64,000 nucleotides of DNA from positions 14,147 to 78,146 of the forward strand of contig JAJFHC010000070.1 in assembly GCA_021775835.1 (NCBI GenBank). Direction: 5' to 3'. Below, piece by piece: positions 32,905 to 42,056 of the stretch. The DNA is from Hyphomicrobiales bacterium (lineage in GTDB: Bacteria; Pseudomonadota; Alphaproteobacteria; Rhizobiales; JAJFHC01). Positions within the stretch are counted from its first letter, which is position 1. Every line of letters begins with the position of its first letter. The notes below the pieces were generated by a model. That model made no database searches. It was not told where the DNA came from and was given only the letters and a program-made list of their open reading frames with translations. Position numbers and translations under genes: made by a program.

Positions 32905-33753
32905 ATGACAGAACCTTCAACAGCAAACGCCGACACGTCCGTACATCGCTTTGTTCAGCGCATCGTGGAGTCGGAAATCACGCGGCGCGCAATCATCATC
33001 GTTATCATCGTGAATGCCATCGTTCTTGGCCTTGAAACCTCGCCTACCGTGATGAGTTCCGCTGGTGGTCTGTTGCGCTGGCTAGACACCATCGCCTTGA
33101 GCATCTTCGTGATCGAAATCGTGTTGAAATTTTTCGTCTACCGACTGTCGTTTTTTCGCGACCCCTGGAACATTTTTGATTTTGTGATCGTCGCTGTTTC
33201 CCTGGCGCCGGTGGCTGAAGGGTTTTCTGTTCTTCGCGCTCTGCGTACCCTGCGTGCCTTCCGCCTGATCTCCGCCGTGCCAAGTATGAGACTCGTCATG
33301 CAGGCCCTGCTTCAGGCCATTCCCGGTATGGCCGCCGTCGTCGCCCTTCTCCTTCTTGTGTTCTATGTGACATCCGTCATGGCGACGAAATTGTTCGGTG
33401 CCGATTTCCACACATGGTTTGGCACTGTCGGACGGTCGGCTTACTCGCTATTCCAGATCATGACGCTGGAATCGTGGTCCATGGGAATCGTACGTCCCGT
33501 CATGGAACTGTATCCGTGGGCTTGGGCTTTCTTTGTTCCCTTCATACTCGTGGTCACGTTTGCCGTGCTGAACCTGTTCATCGCCATTATCGTGAATTCA
33601 ATGCATGACGCTGCGTCGGATAACGACCCGAACGCTGCGGCTCAGGAAAAAGCGCTGCGCGCCCTGACCGCTGAGATTGCCAGCCTGAGAACTGAGGTGG
33701 CTGAAATCCGCACGTCTACCGCGAAAGAAGCAGACCCCGTGCATTCACTCTGA
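32905..33753 (+). CDS. NavBac-type voltage-gated sodium channel (single-domain)
   Basis: Product of 282 residues with the full one-repeat channel layout. S1-S3 lie about 28-105; S4 contains four Arg every three residues (RALRTLRAFRLISA, R111, R114, R117, R120); S5, the pore loop and S6 follow at 140-230. The selectivity filter TLESWSM (187-193) matches the bacterial sodium channel NavAb. The C-terminus has a heptad-like helix (ALRALTAEIASLRTEVAEIRTS) that probably assembles the homotetramer. It is voltage-gated in the inner membrane and would set membrane-potential-linked behaviour such as motility or pH homeostasis. It is convergent with the next gene, stop to stop 2 bp apart. Confidence 0.95.
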   Translation: MTEPSTANADTSVHRFVQRIVESEITRRAIIIVIIVNAIVLGLETSPTVMSSAGGLLRWLDTIALSIFVIEIVLKFFVYRLSFFRDPWNIFDFVIVAVSLAPVAEGFSVLRALRTLRAFRLISAVPSMRLVMQALLQAIPGMAAVVALLLLVFYVTSVMATKLFGADFHTWFGTVGRSAYSLFQIMTLESWSMGIVRPVMELYPWAWAFFVPFILVVTFAVLNLFIAIIVNSMHDAASDNDPNAAAQEKALRALTAEIASLRTEVAEIRTSTAKEADPVHSL

Positions 33754-33755
33754 CT

Positions 33756-35243
33756 CTATCGGTTTTTGGGTTTCTTGTTGTTGTAATAGCTTTCGTAGCG
33801 CTTTGCCGCATCACCTAGGTCAATTTCACGACTGTCCCAAATGTCATTGATGCTGCCCGGCCTGACGTCATCCAGTGACAGATCGAGATCCTCCACTTCC
33901 GTCTCATCGTCGTCCGGCACATCCCTGCGCGCTTTTCTGCCGCGCATTGATCGGGGTGCATTCTCCATTCCTTCTCCCTCCGGCGTTTTCGAACGCGCTG
34001 TAGGCTCAATCTCGGAGGGTTCGTCACGATCATTCTCATAATCGCGTGGGTCATCTAAGTATTCGGTATCGTCAGGGGCTATGTCTGGGTGGTCGCCGGC
34101 GCCATAACGTTCTATCCGTTCAAAATCCTCCGGCCTCTCGTACACTTCGGGTTCACGCGTTCTACGGCGCTCCGGGTTTTCGAAAACGTCGGGTTCTTCG
34201 AACTCATCCCGGTGCCGCACTCTTGAGCGGTCCGCCCTGTCGAAATCTTCCGGTTCTTCGAACTCTTCCCGGTGACGCGCCCTTGAGCGTTCAGGCCTGT
34301 CGAATTCCTCCGGTTCGTCAATTTCTTGCCGGTCACCGGTTCGATAACGCCTCTCCGTATCGGCATTCGAACGTTCATCCCGGTCCCGCCTATCAGGTGC
34401 TCGCGCTACCGGTGGCCTGCGCTGCGGAGACGGCCTGTCACCGTCATTCCACATCTCGTCGATTTTTTCAGGCGTTATGTCACTCAACCGTACGAGCTTC
34501 TTTTTCAAGGGAACGCGCTCAGTCGGTGGAGCAACTTCACGTTTTTCCCGCTCAACCTGAACAGGTCGTTCCGTGTGCGTGCGCACTGTGGAGACTAGAT
34601 TTTCCCGCTCGGCGACAGGCCGTTCGACAACAGGTCGTTCATAAAAGACCGGGTCAGGTTCGGCTCTTGGAGCCCCGTCGGCAAAATGGCGGGTCTCGAC
34701 ATACTGGGTAAGCACTGGTCGTTCTATGTCCAGGATATCCCTCGTTGCCGCGGGCGACGGCTCCGGTTCGGTCATCTGCGGCGCTGGAATGTCATCGTCA
34801 TGGTGTGGTGCGTCGGCGAAGAACGGGTTGACCGTGTCAGTACCGGTTTCGCGTACGGGGCGTTCCAGAGCGGTCAAAATGAGAACTATGATCCTGATCG
34901 CAGCACTCCATTCCTCTTCGGAAAGAGAAGGAATGCTTTCACGGACACTTGGAGGTATCGCTTCTTCTTCAAGTGCCCAGACAATATCGGACAGCAGAAT
35001 AGGCTTTCCCGAAATCATCGGCCCCAGCCACGTGACCGGCTCCGATCCATCCGCTATCGCGCCAAATTCAATGTGCTTTACGAGATTCACGTTGTCTGGT
35101 GTTTCCGACCCGACTGCCAGAAGCGCATCGCGCACGCGCGCAGTCGCCGGACCGAGATCCGACGGCTTGGGTATCCGGTTTGCCTGGACAATGCTTGTGA
35201 GGGCATCCCAAAGCAGCCGGCTTGTGTATGTGTTCACACCCAT
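33756..35243 (-). CDS. Highly charged protein with a 20-residue tandem repeat, unknown
   Basis: Product of 495 residues with no signal peptide or membrane segment. The first 130 residues look folded (SRLLWDALTSIVQANRIP, VTWLGPMISGKPILLSDIVWALEEEA). From about 140 on it is disordered and charged (Pro, Arg, Asp, Glu), with four tandem 20-residue units at 307-386 and a conserved-looking end (DVRPGSINDIWDSREIDLGDAAKRYESYYNNKK). A second motif, LSDITPEKIDEMWNDGDRP, repeats the 'I-x-x-x-W' style of the tail. I do not recognise the family; it might be a scaffold or a DNA/RNA-associated protein. It is convergent with the channel gene. Confidence 0.8.
   Translation of the reverse strand: MGVNTYTSRLLWDALTSIVQANRIPKPSDLGPATARVRDALLAVGSETPDNVNLVKHIEFGAIADGSEPVTWLGPMISGKPILLSDIVWALEEEAIPPSVRESIPSLSEEEWSAAIRIIVLILTALERPVRETGTDTVNPFFADAPHHDDDIPAPQMTEPEPSPAATRDILDIERPVLTQYVETRHFADGAPRAEPDPVFYERPVVERPVAERENLVSTVRTHTERPVQVEREKREVAPPTERVPLKKKLVRLSDITPEKIDEMWNDGDRPSPQRRPPVARAPDRRDRDERSNADTERRYRTGDRQEIDEPEEFDRPERSRARHREEFEEPEDFDRADRSRVRHRDEFEEPDVFENPERRRTREPEVYERPEDFERIERYGAGDHPDIAPDDTEYLDDPRDYENDRDEPSEIEPTARSKTPEGEGMENAPRSMRGRKARRDVPDDDETEVEDLDLSLDDVRPGSINDIWDSREIDLGDAAKRYESYYNNKKPKNR
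34086..34325 (-). repeat. Four tandem 60-bp (20-residue) repeats in the charged protein gene
   Basis: Protein residues 307-386 fall into four 20-residue units of the form x-E-F/I-E/D-E-P-E-E/D-F-D-R-x-x-R-S-R-x-R-H-R. Units 1 and 2 are closest; units 3 and 4 are diverged. The DNA copies occupy 34086-34325 on the minus strand. Such units are prone to copy-number change. Confidence 0.85.
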
Positions 35244-35690
35244 TCGGTTCCTCGCGGCATGAACGGATATCTCCAGCCAGCGGAGGCGGCACCCGTTTGC
35301 AGCGTAAAAAAGACCATCACAGGCCTCAATGTGCTTCTTGCACCTTTACAGCCCATCCACCTCCAGATTTCCCGCATTAACAAGGCGAATGCGGGCCGAG
35401 GCAGGCGCGAGGCAGTCAGGGCAGAAATCTCCAAACCATGAATCTATCACCGAAACTGATCGTATAATAGATCACGTGCCTGTTTTTACCCGGCACCAAA
35501 GAGTCGCAACAAGCATGTTCCCGGCTGCCGTCAACAGGTCGGTCACGCTCAACATCAACGCCAACCCAACGCGAGGATTCGGCGGATGCTGATATAGCGC
35601 CTCTGTGAGAGATTTGGTAGTGCAATCAAGACATCGGAACGCAAATTCCTATCCATCGCTCACAATTGCGGGTCTGGACTCCAGTGTTCT
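35244..35690. other. Intergenic region without gene (447 bp)
   Basis: Between the charged-protein start and the stop of the 2-hydroxyacid dehydrogenase gene, both minus strand. It holds an inverted repeat TGATC-(8)-GATCA (35457-35474) that contains TATAAT on the plus strand and TATTAT on the minus strand, a possible promoter with an overlapping operator for the charged-protein gene. Short frames of about 66-70 codons exist, but they have no ribosome site or family sequence and I do not call them. Confidence 0.4.
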
Positions 35691-36644
35691 CTAGTAATCA
35701 ACGACCTTTTCAAGCGATTTGCCCGCCAACCAACGATCGAGATTGTCGGCAAAAAACTCAGCAAACCGACCCGGCCAGTCAGAGACGCTGTCTGCGGCAT
35801 GTGGCGTCAGCACCGCGTTTTCCAGAGACCACAACGGGCTTTCCTGCGGCAGCGGTTCGACTTCAAACACATCCAGATAGGCGCCGCGAATGGTTCGCTC
35901 CTTCAGAGCATCGACGAGAGCGGCTTCGTCGACCACCCCGCCACGCGCAGTATTGAGCAAAAAGGCGCCCGGCTTCATCATTGCCAATTCGCGCTTGCCG
36001 ATCATATGCCGGGTTTCGTCAGCCAATCTGACGTGAAGGCTGACGAAGTCGGCTTCCGGCAAACTGTCATGGAGTGCATCCATGGATTTCATTTGATCAA
36101 TTGCGGGATGCGCGACCGCGTTTCTTCTCAATCCCGTAACGGACATTCCCATTGCCCTGGCCTTCTCAGCGACCAGGCCGCCGATTGCGCCCACTCCAAC
36201 AACCAGAAGAGATTTGCCCGCGAGCCCTTCAAATGAAATTTGGTTCCACTGTCCCTGTTTTTGCTGATCGCGATAGGTATGAAAATTGCCATTAAGAGTC
36301 AGCATAGCGGCAAGAACCGTCTCGGACAGAAACGGAGCGAGAACGCCTGTACCATTGGTTACCGTCAGCCGTTCCCTGTTCCAGGGCACGATGTGGTCAT
36401 ACCCGGATCCGCCGACCTGGAACCATCGAACTGAAGGGTAATTCAACGCCAAAAGATGATCGGCACCTGGAAACTCAGGCGATTTGAGGGAAAAGACAAC
36501 ATCCGGTTTCAGTCGCTCCAGAGCCGGTCCTACGTCTTCGGGTTGTGACGCATATTCAATGTCCATCCCGGGAAACCGGGAACCAAGCACAGGCCTGATT
36601 TCTTCCGCACGGTCGCATATCACCAGAACGCGCGAATTCGACAT
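35691..36644 (-). CDS. D-2-hydroxyacid dehydrogenase family protein
   Basis: Product of 317 residues. The Rossmann motif is VVGVGAIGGLVAEKA, and the catalytic residues of the family are present: Arg in LLNTARGGVVDE, Glu in DVFEVEPLPQESPLW and His in LTPHAADSV. The N-terminal half is the substrate-binding lobe (SLKSPEFPGADHLL, FQVGGSGYDHIVPW). It reduces a 2-oxo acid to the D-hydroxyacid with NAD(P)H, likely glyoxylate or hydroxypyruvate-type substrates in this subgroup. It is divergent from the CoA-transferase gene across 221 bp. Confidence 0.9.
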   Translation of the reverse strand: MSNSRVLVICDRAEEIRPVLGSRFPGMDIEYASQPEDVGPALERLKPDVVFSLKSPEFPGADHLLALNYPSVRWFQVGGSGYDHIVPWNRERLTVTNGTGVLAPFLSETVLAAMLTLNGNFHTYRDQQKQGQWNQISFEGLAGKSLLVVGVGAIGGLVAEKARAMGMSVTGLRRNAVAHPAIDQMKSMDALHDSLPEADFVSLHVRLADETRHMIGKRELAMMKPGAFLLNTARGGVVDEAALVDALKERTIRGAYLDVFEVEPLPQESPLWSLENAVLTPHAADSVSDWPGRFAEFFADNLDRWLAGKSLEKVVDY

Positions 36645-36865
36645 GACGAAGTTCCTTACAAGGTTCAGGTTTCAATTGTACAAGGGGCTCCTAGCTCGCT
36701 TCGGAACACACCACATTTTCCCATACCAGAGAAAAATTCGCCCGTCACGATTCCATGGAGCGAAACCTGTCGGGATTTCGCCGGCCGATTGCTTAACGGC
36801 ACTTGCGTCTGAGACCGTTATCCGGTCATTCTTGCCCGCTCCTAGAAACAGCCAGCGGATAGAAC

Positions 36866-38065
36866 ATGCCCGGCCCTCTTCACGGTTATCGAATCATCGA
36901 TCTCACTGCCATGGTCTCCGGGCCTCTGGCAACTATGCTCCTAGCCGATCAAGGAGCGGATGTCATAAAGGTCGAAAACCCAAATGGTGGCGATTTCACG
37001 CGCGCGGTTTCCACCAGAAGAGGAGGATTCTCGGCGTCTTTCCTCAACAACAACCGGAACAAGAGATCCATCGCGCTCAACCTTAAGGAACCGGTGGAAC
37101 TGGAATCCCTGAAGAAACTGATAGCTGGCGCCGACGTGTTTATCCAGAATTTCCGCCCTGGCGTCATCGACCGTATGGGACTGGGAGAGGACGTGGTTCG
37201 GGAGATTTCACCAAACGTCGTGTATGTCTCAATTTGTGGCTTTGGCGATAACGGACCCTATGCTGAAAAGCCGGTTTATGATCCCCTCGTCCAGGCGCTG
37301 TCGGGTCTGACGACCATCCAGGCCGGCTCCGACAGCGAACGCCCACGGCTGGTCAGAACAATTCTGCCGGACAAGCTTTCAGGCATAATGGCTGCCCAGG
37401 CGATCACCGCCGCCTTGCTCTCTCGCGAGCGAACCGGAGAAGGTCAGCACGTTCGCCTCTCCATGCTCGATAGCGTCGTTTCATTCCTTTGGAACTCCGA
37501 CATGGGGGGACACACATTCGTCGGCGAAGAAATTCAATCCGAGCGGGCCCAGAGTTTTATCGATCTGATTTACGAGACAACCGACGGTTACATCAGTGTC
37601 GCGGTTCAAAGCGACAAGGAATGGAATGGGCTTGTGCGCGCCCTGAACAAACCTGAATGGCTCCAGGACGAACGGTTTCTTACAGCCTCCCTCAGGCAAA
37701 GGAACATCGACGATCGCCTGACGATGACGCAGGAGGTCCTGGCCGAACGCAGTTCATCGGAGTGGTTGGCAAAGCTTGAAGCCGAAGATGTACCCTGCGC
37801 ACCGGTACTAAAGCGTAGCGACGTCGTTCAGAACGACCAGATCAAGGCGAATGGTACGATCATGGAATTCGATCATCCAACGGCAGGAACCCTGAGGCAG
37901 GCAAGACCGGCAGCGCGATTCTCGCAGACGCCGACAGAATTGCGCCATGCAGCACCGGCTCTTGGAGAACATACACAGGAAGTGCTTGAAGAAGCTGGTG
38001 TTTCCCGCGAAGCGATCGACGCCCTGGTCAACCGATTGAAGACAGTGGCGGGCACACAAGGATAG
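36866..38065 (+). CDS. CaiB/BaiF family CoA-transferase
   Basis: At 399 residues it matches class III CoA-transferases: RIIDLTAMVSGPLATMLLADQGADVIKVENPNGGD at the N-terminus, NNRNKRSIALNLK, FIQNFRPGVIDRMGLG, VYDPLVQALSGL (with the expected catalytic Asp) and EGQHVRLSMLDSV. Such enzymes move CoA between an acyl-CoA and a free acid; members act in carnitine and bile-acid metabolism and in many degradation routes. No substrate can be inferred. It is followed by a GST gene only 4 bp beyond its stop codon, implying a small operon. Confidence 0.93.
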   Translation: MPGPLHGYRIIDLTAMVSGPLATMLLADQGADVIKVENPNGGDFTRAVSTRRGGFSASFLNNNRNKRSIALNLKEPVELESLKKLIAGADVFIQNFRPGVIDRMGLGEDVVREISPNVVYVSICGFGDNGPYAEKPVYDPLVQALSGLTTIQAGSDSERPRLVRTILPDKLSGIMAAQAITAALLSRERTGEGQHVRLSMLDSVVSFLWNSDMGGHTFVGEEIQSERAQSFIDLIYETTDGYISVAVQSDKEWNGLVRALNKPEWLQDERFLTASLRQRNIDDRLTMTQEVLAERSSSEWLAKLEAEDVPCAPVLKRSDVVQNDQIKANGTIMEFDHPTAGTLRQARPAARFSQTPTELRHAAPALGEHTQEVLEEAGVSREAIDALVNRLKTVAGTQG

Positions 38066-38069
38066 CGTG

Positions 38070-38774
38070 ATGATCGATTTCTATTACTGGCCTACTCCAA
38101 ACGGATGGAAAGTGTCCATCATGCTGGAAGAATGCGGGCTCGACTACAAGACGGTGCCAGTCAACATTGGAAAGGGAGATCAGTTCGAACCTGCTTTTCT
38201 TGCGATCAGCCCCAACAACCGAATGCCCGCAATTGTCGATCATGACGTTAGCGGCGATCCGGTTTCGGTCTTCGAGTCTGGCGCCATAATGATCTACCTG
38301 GCTGAAAAAACGGGCCGTTTCATGCCCACCGACGATCAGGGCCGCAAGGAAACACTTGAATGGCTGTTCTGGCAGGTCGGCAATCTGGGACCGATGGCCG
38401 GCCAGATCAGCCATTTCGTGAATTATGCCCAAGGCGAACATGATTACTCGCGCACGCGCTATGCGAACGAGTACAACCGATGCATCGGGGTTCTCGAAAC
38501 ACGACTGAACGGGCGTGATTACATTCTTGGTGAATATTCGATCGTTGACATGATCTGCTGGCCCTGGATCCTGATCGCAAAACCGCTTGGACAGTCACTG
38601 GATGAATTCCCCAACGTCAAGCGCTGGCGTCAGGCGGTCAAGCAGCGCCCTGCCGTTCAGCGGGGTGTCGATCTTGGCAAGGAACTGCGGCGATCAGCGC
38701 CGCCCAGCGACGAGGAAAGGAAAATCCTCTTCAATCAGTCCGCAAAGTCAATCGCCACACCCACAACACAGTAA
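38070..38774 (+). CDS. Glutathione S-transferase family protein
   Basis: Product of 234 residues from ATG 38070 (GTG 38067 is also possible; AAGGA is upstream). The N-terminal domain has a thioredoxin-like fold with WPTPNGWKVSIMLEECGLDYKTVPVNIGKG and the glutathione-binding segment NNRMPAIVDHD, FESGAIMIYLAEK. The C-terminal helical domain contains EYSIVDMICWPWI and AVQRGVDLG. The pattern is that of the YghU/Ure2-type GST group, whose members handle disulfides or peroxides. It is probably co-transcribed with the CaiB gene. Confidence 0.92.
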   Translation: MIDFYYWPTPNGWKVSIMLEECGLDYKTVPVNIGKGDQFEPAFLAISPNNRMPAIVDHDVSGDPVSVFESGAIMIYLAEKTGRFMPTDDQGRKETLEWLFWQVGNLGPMAGQISHFVNYAQGEHDYSRTRYANEYNRCIGVLETRLNGRDYILGEYSIVDMICWPWILIAKPLGQSLDEFPNVKRWRQAVKQRPAVQRGVDLGKELRRSAPPSDEERKILFNQSAKSIATPTTQ

Positions 38775-38807
38775 AAAGCGGCTGGTTTCACATGACAGAC
38801 AAACCCC

Positions 38808-40193
38808 ATGTTCAAGGACTGTAGAGACAACATCGTCACCGCACAGTGCGAAGCTACTGTGTCCGCTCTCGACAACGCGGTGGCGGATTACGCCCGTTTT
38901 GGAGTCGATGCCGGGAAACACCTGAAACAAGCCCTAACCCTTGATCCCGAATGTGCAATGGCGCATTGCCTAAAGGGGTACTTTTTCAAGATGTTTTCGG
39001 TGCCGGCCCTGGAGGTCAAGGCTGCACAATGCGGCGAGACCGCCAGCACACTTTGTGAGTCGCAAGATGCCTCACGAAGAGAACGGATGCATGCCAGTGC
39101 GCTGATGGCATGGTCGGCAGGCGATATGCAGCGCGCTACAGTTCTATGGGAAGATATTCTGCGGGAACATCCTCGTGATTTCCTCGCACTGAAACTGGCT
39201 CATTTCACACATTTCTATATGGGCGCATCCACCGAGATCCGGGACTCTGTTGGCCGGGTGCTCGGACACTGGGACGAGAACGTTCCCGAATACAGCTACC
39301 TTATGGGCATGTATGCGTTTGGACTCGAAGAGTCAGGCGATTACGAAGCTGCCGAACGAACCGGCCGGGACGCCGTGGCGCTTCAACCGAAAGACCCCTG
39401 GGCTATTCACGCCGTGACACATGTGCTGGAAATGCAGGACCGCCGTCGCGACGGCATCGAGTGGCTGACAACCCATGAAAAACACTGGTCTCACGGGAGC
39501 AATTTCATCTACCACGTTTGGTGGCACCTGGCTTTGATGCATCTCGAACAGGAAGATTTTCCAAGTGTTCTCAAGATCTACGACACGCGCATGAGATCTG
39601 AACGGACCGACGAATATCTCGACATATCAAATGCCACGTCACTTCTCTGGCGCCTGACCGAGCGCGGCGTGGACGTGGGCACACGCTGGCAGGAACTGGC
39701 AGAACGAAGCCGTACCCACATTAACGAAAACCTACTGGTCTTCGCGGACGTTCACTACGCGCTGGCCCTTGGAGCGTGCGCGGACACCGAAGGTCTTACG
39801 AGCCTGAAGAGTGCCATGGAACACGCGGCAAAACAGAAAGACGTCACACAGGCACGGGTCTATGCTCAGGCGGGGCTTCCCATTTGCCGTTCCATCGAGG
39901 CCTGGTTCAACCAGGACTATGACACTGCTGTCGATGAAATATGCCCGGCTCTTGACCAGATCAGGACGATTGGCGGGAGTCATGCACAGCGAGACGTATT
40001 TCGCCAACTTGCCATTTCCGCTGCATTGAAGTCCGGCCGTTTCGAGATCGCCAACGCAGTAATCGAGAAGAGAATGCGGGATAGACCAGCGAATGTATGG
40101 GGGTGGAAACGCTTGGCAAGCGCCCTGGACGGGCTTGGCGAGGGCGCAGCGGCAGAACGCGCCCGAACAACCGCGCAGAGTTTTCTCGTTTAG
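38808..40193 (+). CDS. TTC38-type tetratricopeptide repeat protein
   Basis: At 461 residues it follows the TTC38 family from its N-terminus (SALDNAVADYARFGVDAGKHLKQALTLDPECAMAHCLKGYF) to the conserved TPR-like helices (ALMAWSAGDMQRATVLWEDILREHPRDFLALKL; AERTGRDAVALQPKDPWAIHAVTHVLEMQDRRRDGIEWL; NFIYHVWWHLALMHLEQEDFPSVLKIYD). Family members are short helical-repeat proteins with no settled function. Start: ATG 38808, because family sequence begins right after it. The ribosome site is weak. Confidence 0.88.
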   Translation: MFKDCRDNIVTAQCEATVSALDNAVADYARFGVDAGKHLKQALTLDPECAMAHCLKGYFFKMFSVPALEVKAAQCGETASTLCESQDASRRERMHASALMAWSAGDMQRATVLWEDILREHPRDFLALKLAHFTHFYMGASTEIRDSVGRVLGHWDENVPEYSYLMGMYAFGLEESGDYEAAERTGRDAVALQPKDPWAIHAVTHVLEMQDRRRDGIEWLTTHEKHWSHGSNFIYHVWWHLALMHLEQEDFPSVLKIYDTRMRSERTDEYLDISNATSLLWRLTERGVDVGTRWQELAERSRTHINENLLVFADVHYALALGACADTEGLTSLKSAMEHAAKQKDVTQARVYAQAGLPICRSIEAWFNQDYDTAVDEICPALDQIRTIGGSHAQRDVFRQLAISAALKSGRFEIANAVIEKRMRDRPANVWGWKRLASALDGLGEGAAAERARTTAQSFLV

Positions 40194-40338
40194 AGCATAA
40201 ATCGCCGTGTTTTGGCAAAAATGACACGATATTGGCCGGCGTTAACCAATAATTAGCCAAGCCGAAATCGCCGGTTTCAGAAACAAATTAACTGAGATAA
40301 AGTAATTTTAGCGTGGATGCGCTCACGGGGATTTTACT

Positions 40339-41091
40339 ATGTCTGCAGATCAGAGTTACGATGATGGTCAAGAGAACCGGCCAGACGTTCAGCAATTTTT
40401 GAAACAACTTCACGCGAGAAAAACCCGGAAAGACAATAGAGGTGGCCATCCTGCGCCACCAAATTTTGCGCCACAGGAACTGAGCACTGTGTCCCCGACA
40501 CCAAAACCTGTCGCCCGGCCAACACCATCTCAGCCAAGACTGACATCAAGGATCACACCGCCCCTGGAATCACGTCCAGTGTCGGACCACCAGCGCCCAC
40601 CTGAGCCTCAGGCACGGGAACCGCTGCTCGAAGAACGCAGTGCCGGAGAGCGCCCCTTTCAAGTGCGCCCAGCAGAACAACATTCACCTGAACAACGACC
40701 ACACGAACCGCGTCCCCAGCAAGGGCAAGGGCACGACCAACAAGCTCCCAGAGAACAAGTTGCGCCAAGCAACCCTGTTCCGCCTGAAAAGCAGACGCAA
40801 ACCGGCGGTGCAAGACCATACGGAAACGAACGCATTGCACGAAATCGCGAGATGGTTGACCGGCTTCTGGCTCCCGATGAGGGAACATCGGAACTACTTC
40901 AGGTCGAATCCGAGAAGACACGGCGACTCGCCTTTGGCCTTAGCGCACTCAGCATGATGTTGTCTTTGCTTGTGGTCGTCTTTGCGCCCGCGGGGCGTGA
41001 GGTTATCTCCCTGGGGGCCGCAACCGGCTTCGTTATCCTGGCTGCCGTTATTTTTGGTTACGATCGGTTCATGTCACCACCTCCACAGTGA
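40339..41091 (+). CDS. Pro/Gln/Glu/Arg-rich protein with C-terminal membrane hairpin
   Basis: Product of 250 residues. Residues about 30-150 are low-complexity and disordered (Pro, Gln, Glu, Arg, as in ERPFQVRPAEQHSPEQRPHEPRPQQ). A short helix follows (NREMVDRLLAPDEGTSELLQVESEKTRRLAFG), then two membrane segments (about 195-220 and 222-245) with a tight turn. The N-terminal part would face the cytoplasm and the short hairpin anchors it. No known family is seen. GGGG lies ten bases before the start. Confidence 0.75.
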   Translation: MSADQSYDDGQENRPDVQQFLKQLHARKTRKDNRGGHPAPPNFAPQELSTVSPTPKPVARPTPSQPRLTSRITPPLESRPVSDHQRPPEPQAREPLLEERSAGERPFQVRPAEQHSPEQRPHEPRPQQGQGHDQQAPREQVAPSNPVPPEKQTQTGGARPYGNERIARNREMVDRLLAPDEGTSELLQVESEKTRRLAFGLSALSMMLSLLVVVFAPAGREVISLGAATGFVILAAVIFGYDRFMSPPPQ

Positions 41092-41226
41092 CACCCCGTC
41101 AGGCTTGGCGACGCATCCACCCGTTTTCCCACAGCATATTGCAATTATTGCTGTAGCTCTCTTCTCCAAAATGGCGTAGGGGTGGAGACACACTTTTTCT
41201 TCCGGATCCCCATTCGCCCAAGTGTC

Positions 41227-41997
41227 ATGAAAAACTATCGTCCTTCAGTATCTCTTGGCATCGGCTGGCTCGTGCTGGTGGCAACGGCAGGGTTGAGCAC
41301 ATCTACCTTTTCGCAAAATAGCGAGAATACTCTGCTGGAAGCAAGCCCGCAGGGATTCCAAGCGGAACTGATTTTCAAGGAGGTTGGCTCCCCTCTTGAT
41401 CCCGTCAAAAACCTCAGTGACGACGATGGACTTCTGCTCATTACCGGCACGTACAGTTCGCCCGAAGGCAAGGTTGAGGGCTTGGTCATAAACAAAGGCG
41501 AGATCGTAAGATCAGGCGTGTATCCTTGGGACGGCCTGCTAACTGTCAACAATGCAGGGAAAATTTCGCTGGCAAACGTCAACGAGGTCGAACTTGCAGG
41601 AAACCGCCTGAACTTGAGAGCCAATAAGAGCGACCGCAAGGCATTTTTCAAACACGCCGGCGCCACAAAACTTTCAGCCATTCAATCTCATCTTCTGGTT
41701 ACAGAAGGACAAGTGGACGTAAAGCAACGCGAAGAGGCGAAAGCATTCCGGCGCCGCGTTATTATCGAAGATTTTGAAGGACGGATTTCAGTCTATGACT
41801 CGACTCCGCAACGCATCACGCTTTATCAGGCGGCGCGCATTTCCAAAGAGATGTACGGAGCGAGATTTGCCATCAACCTTGACATGGGGACGTACGATTT
41901 CTGCTTTCGCAAATTGCCGGGGAAAGACGGCAGTTCCTGCGGTCTCATATCCGATACGTCCAAGCTGACCAACCTTTTGAAGTTTTCATTCAAGTAA
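41227..41997 (+). CDS. Exported protein with a possible phosphodiester-glycosidase-like domain
   Basis: Product of 256 residues from ATG 41227 (the frame extends to 41182, but this start gives a clean signal peptide). A signal peptide covers about 1-35. The mature protein has the flow of the NAGPA/phosphodiester glycosidase domain: LLITGTYSSPEGKVEGLVINKGEIVRSGV, SAIQSHLLVTEGQVDV, RRRVIIEDFEGRISVYDS and ARFAINLDMGTYDFCFRK. The terminal LDGG(G)SS motif of the active family reads LDMGTYDF here. If the relation is right, it is a diverged member. A functional role is not established. Confidence 0.6.
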   Translation: MKNYRPSVSLGIGWLVLVATAGLSTSTFSQNSENTLLEASPQGFQAELIFKEVGSPLDPVKNLSDDDGLLLITGTYSSPEGKVEGLVINKGEIVRSGVYPWDGLLTVNNAGKISLANVNEVELAGNRLNLRANKSDRKAFFKHAGATKLSAIQSHLLVTEGQVDVKQREEAKAFRRRVIIEDFEGRISVYDSTPQRITLYQAARISKEMYGARFAINLDMGTYDFCFRKLPGKDGSSCGLISDTSKLTNLLKFSFK

Positions 41998-42056
41998 GGG
42001 AAACCCGCACGCCCAGCCGGGTCACCTGAAGCCTCTGTTGCCCCCGGGAAAGTGCG

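Noticed and set aside
33756..35243. Plus-strand frames opposite the charged repeat protein
   Set aside because: They arise from the repetitive arginine/glutamate codons read in reverse; the minus frame has a sensible folded N-terminus.
35416..35625. Short minus-strand frames in the 35244-35690 spacer
   Set aside because: Composition and start context are unlike the neighbouring genes, and no domain or ribosome site is visible.
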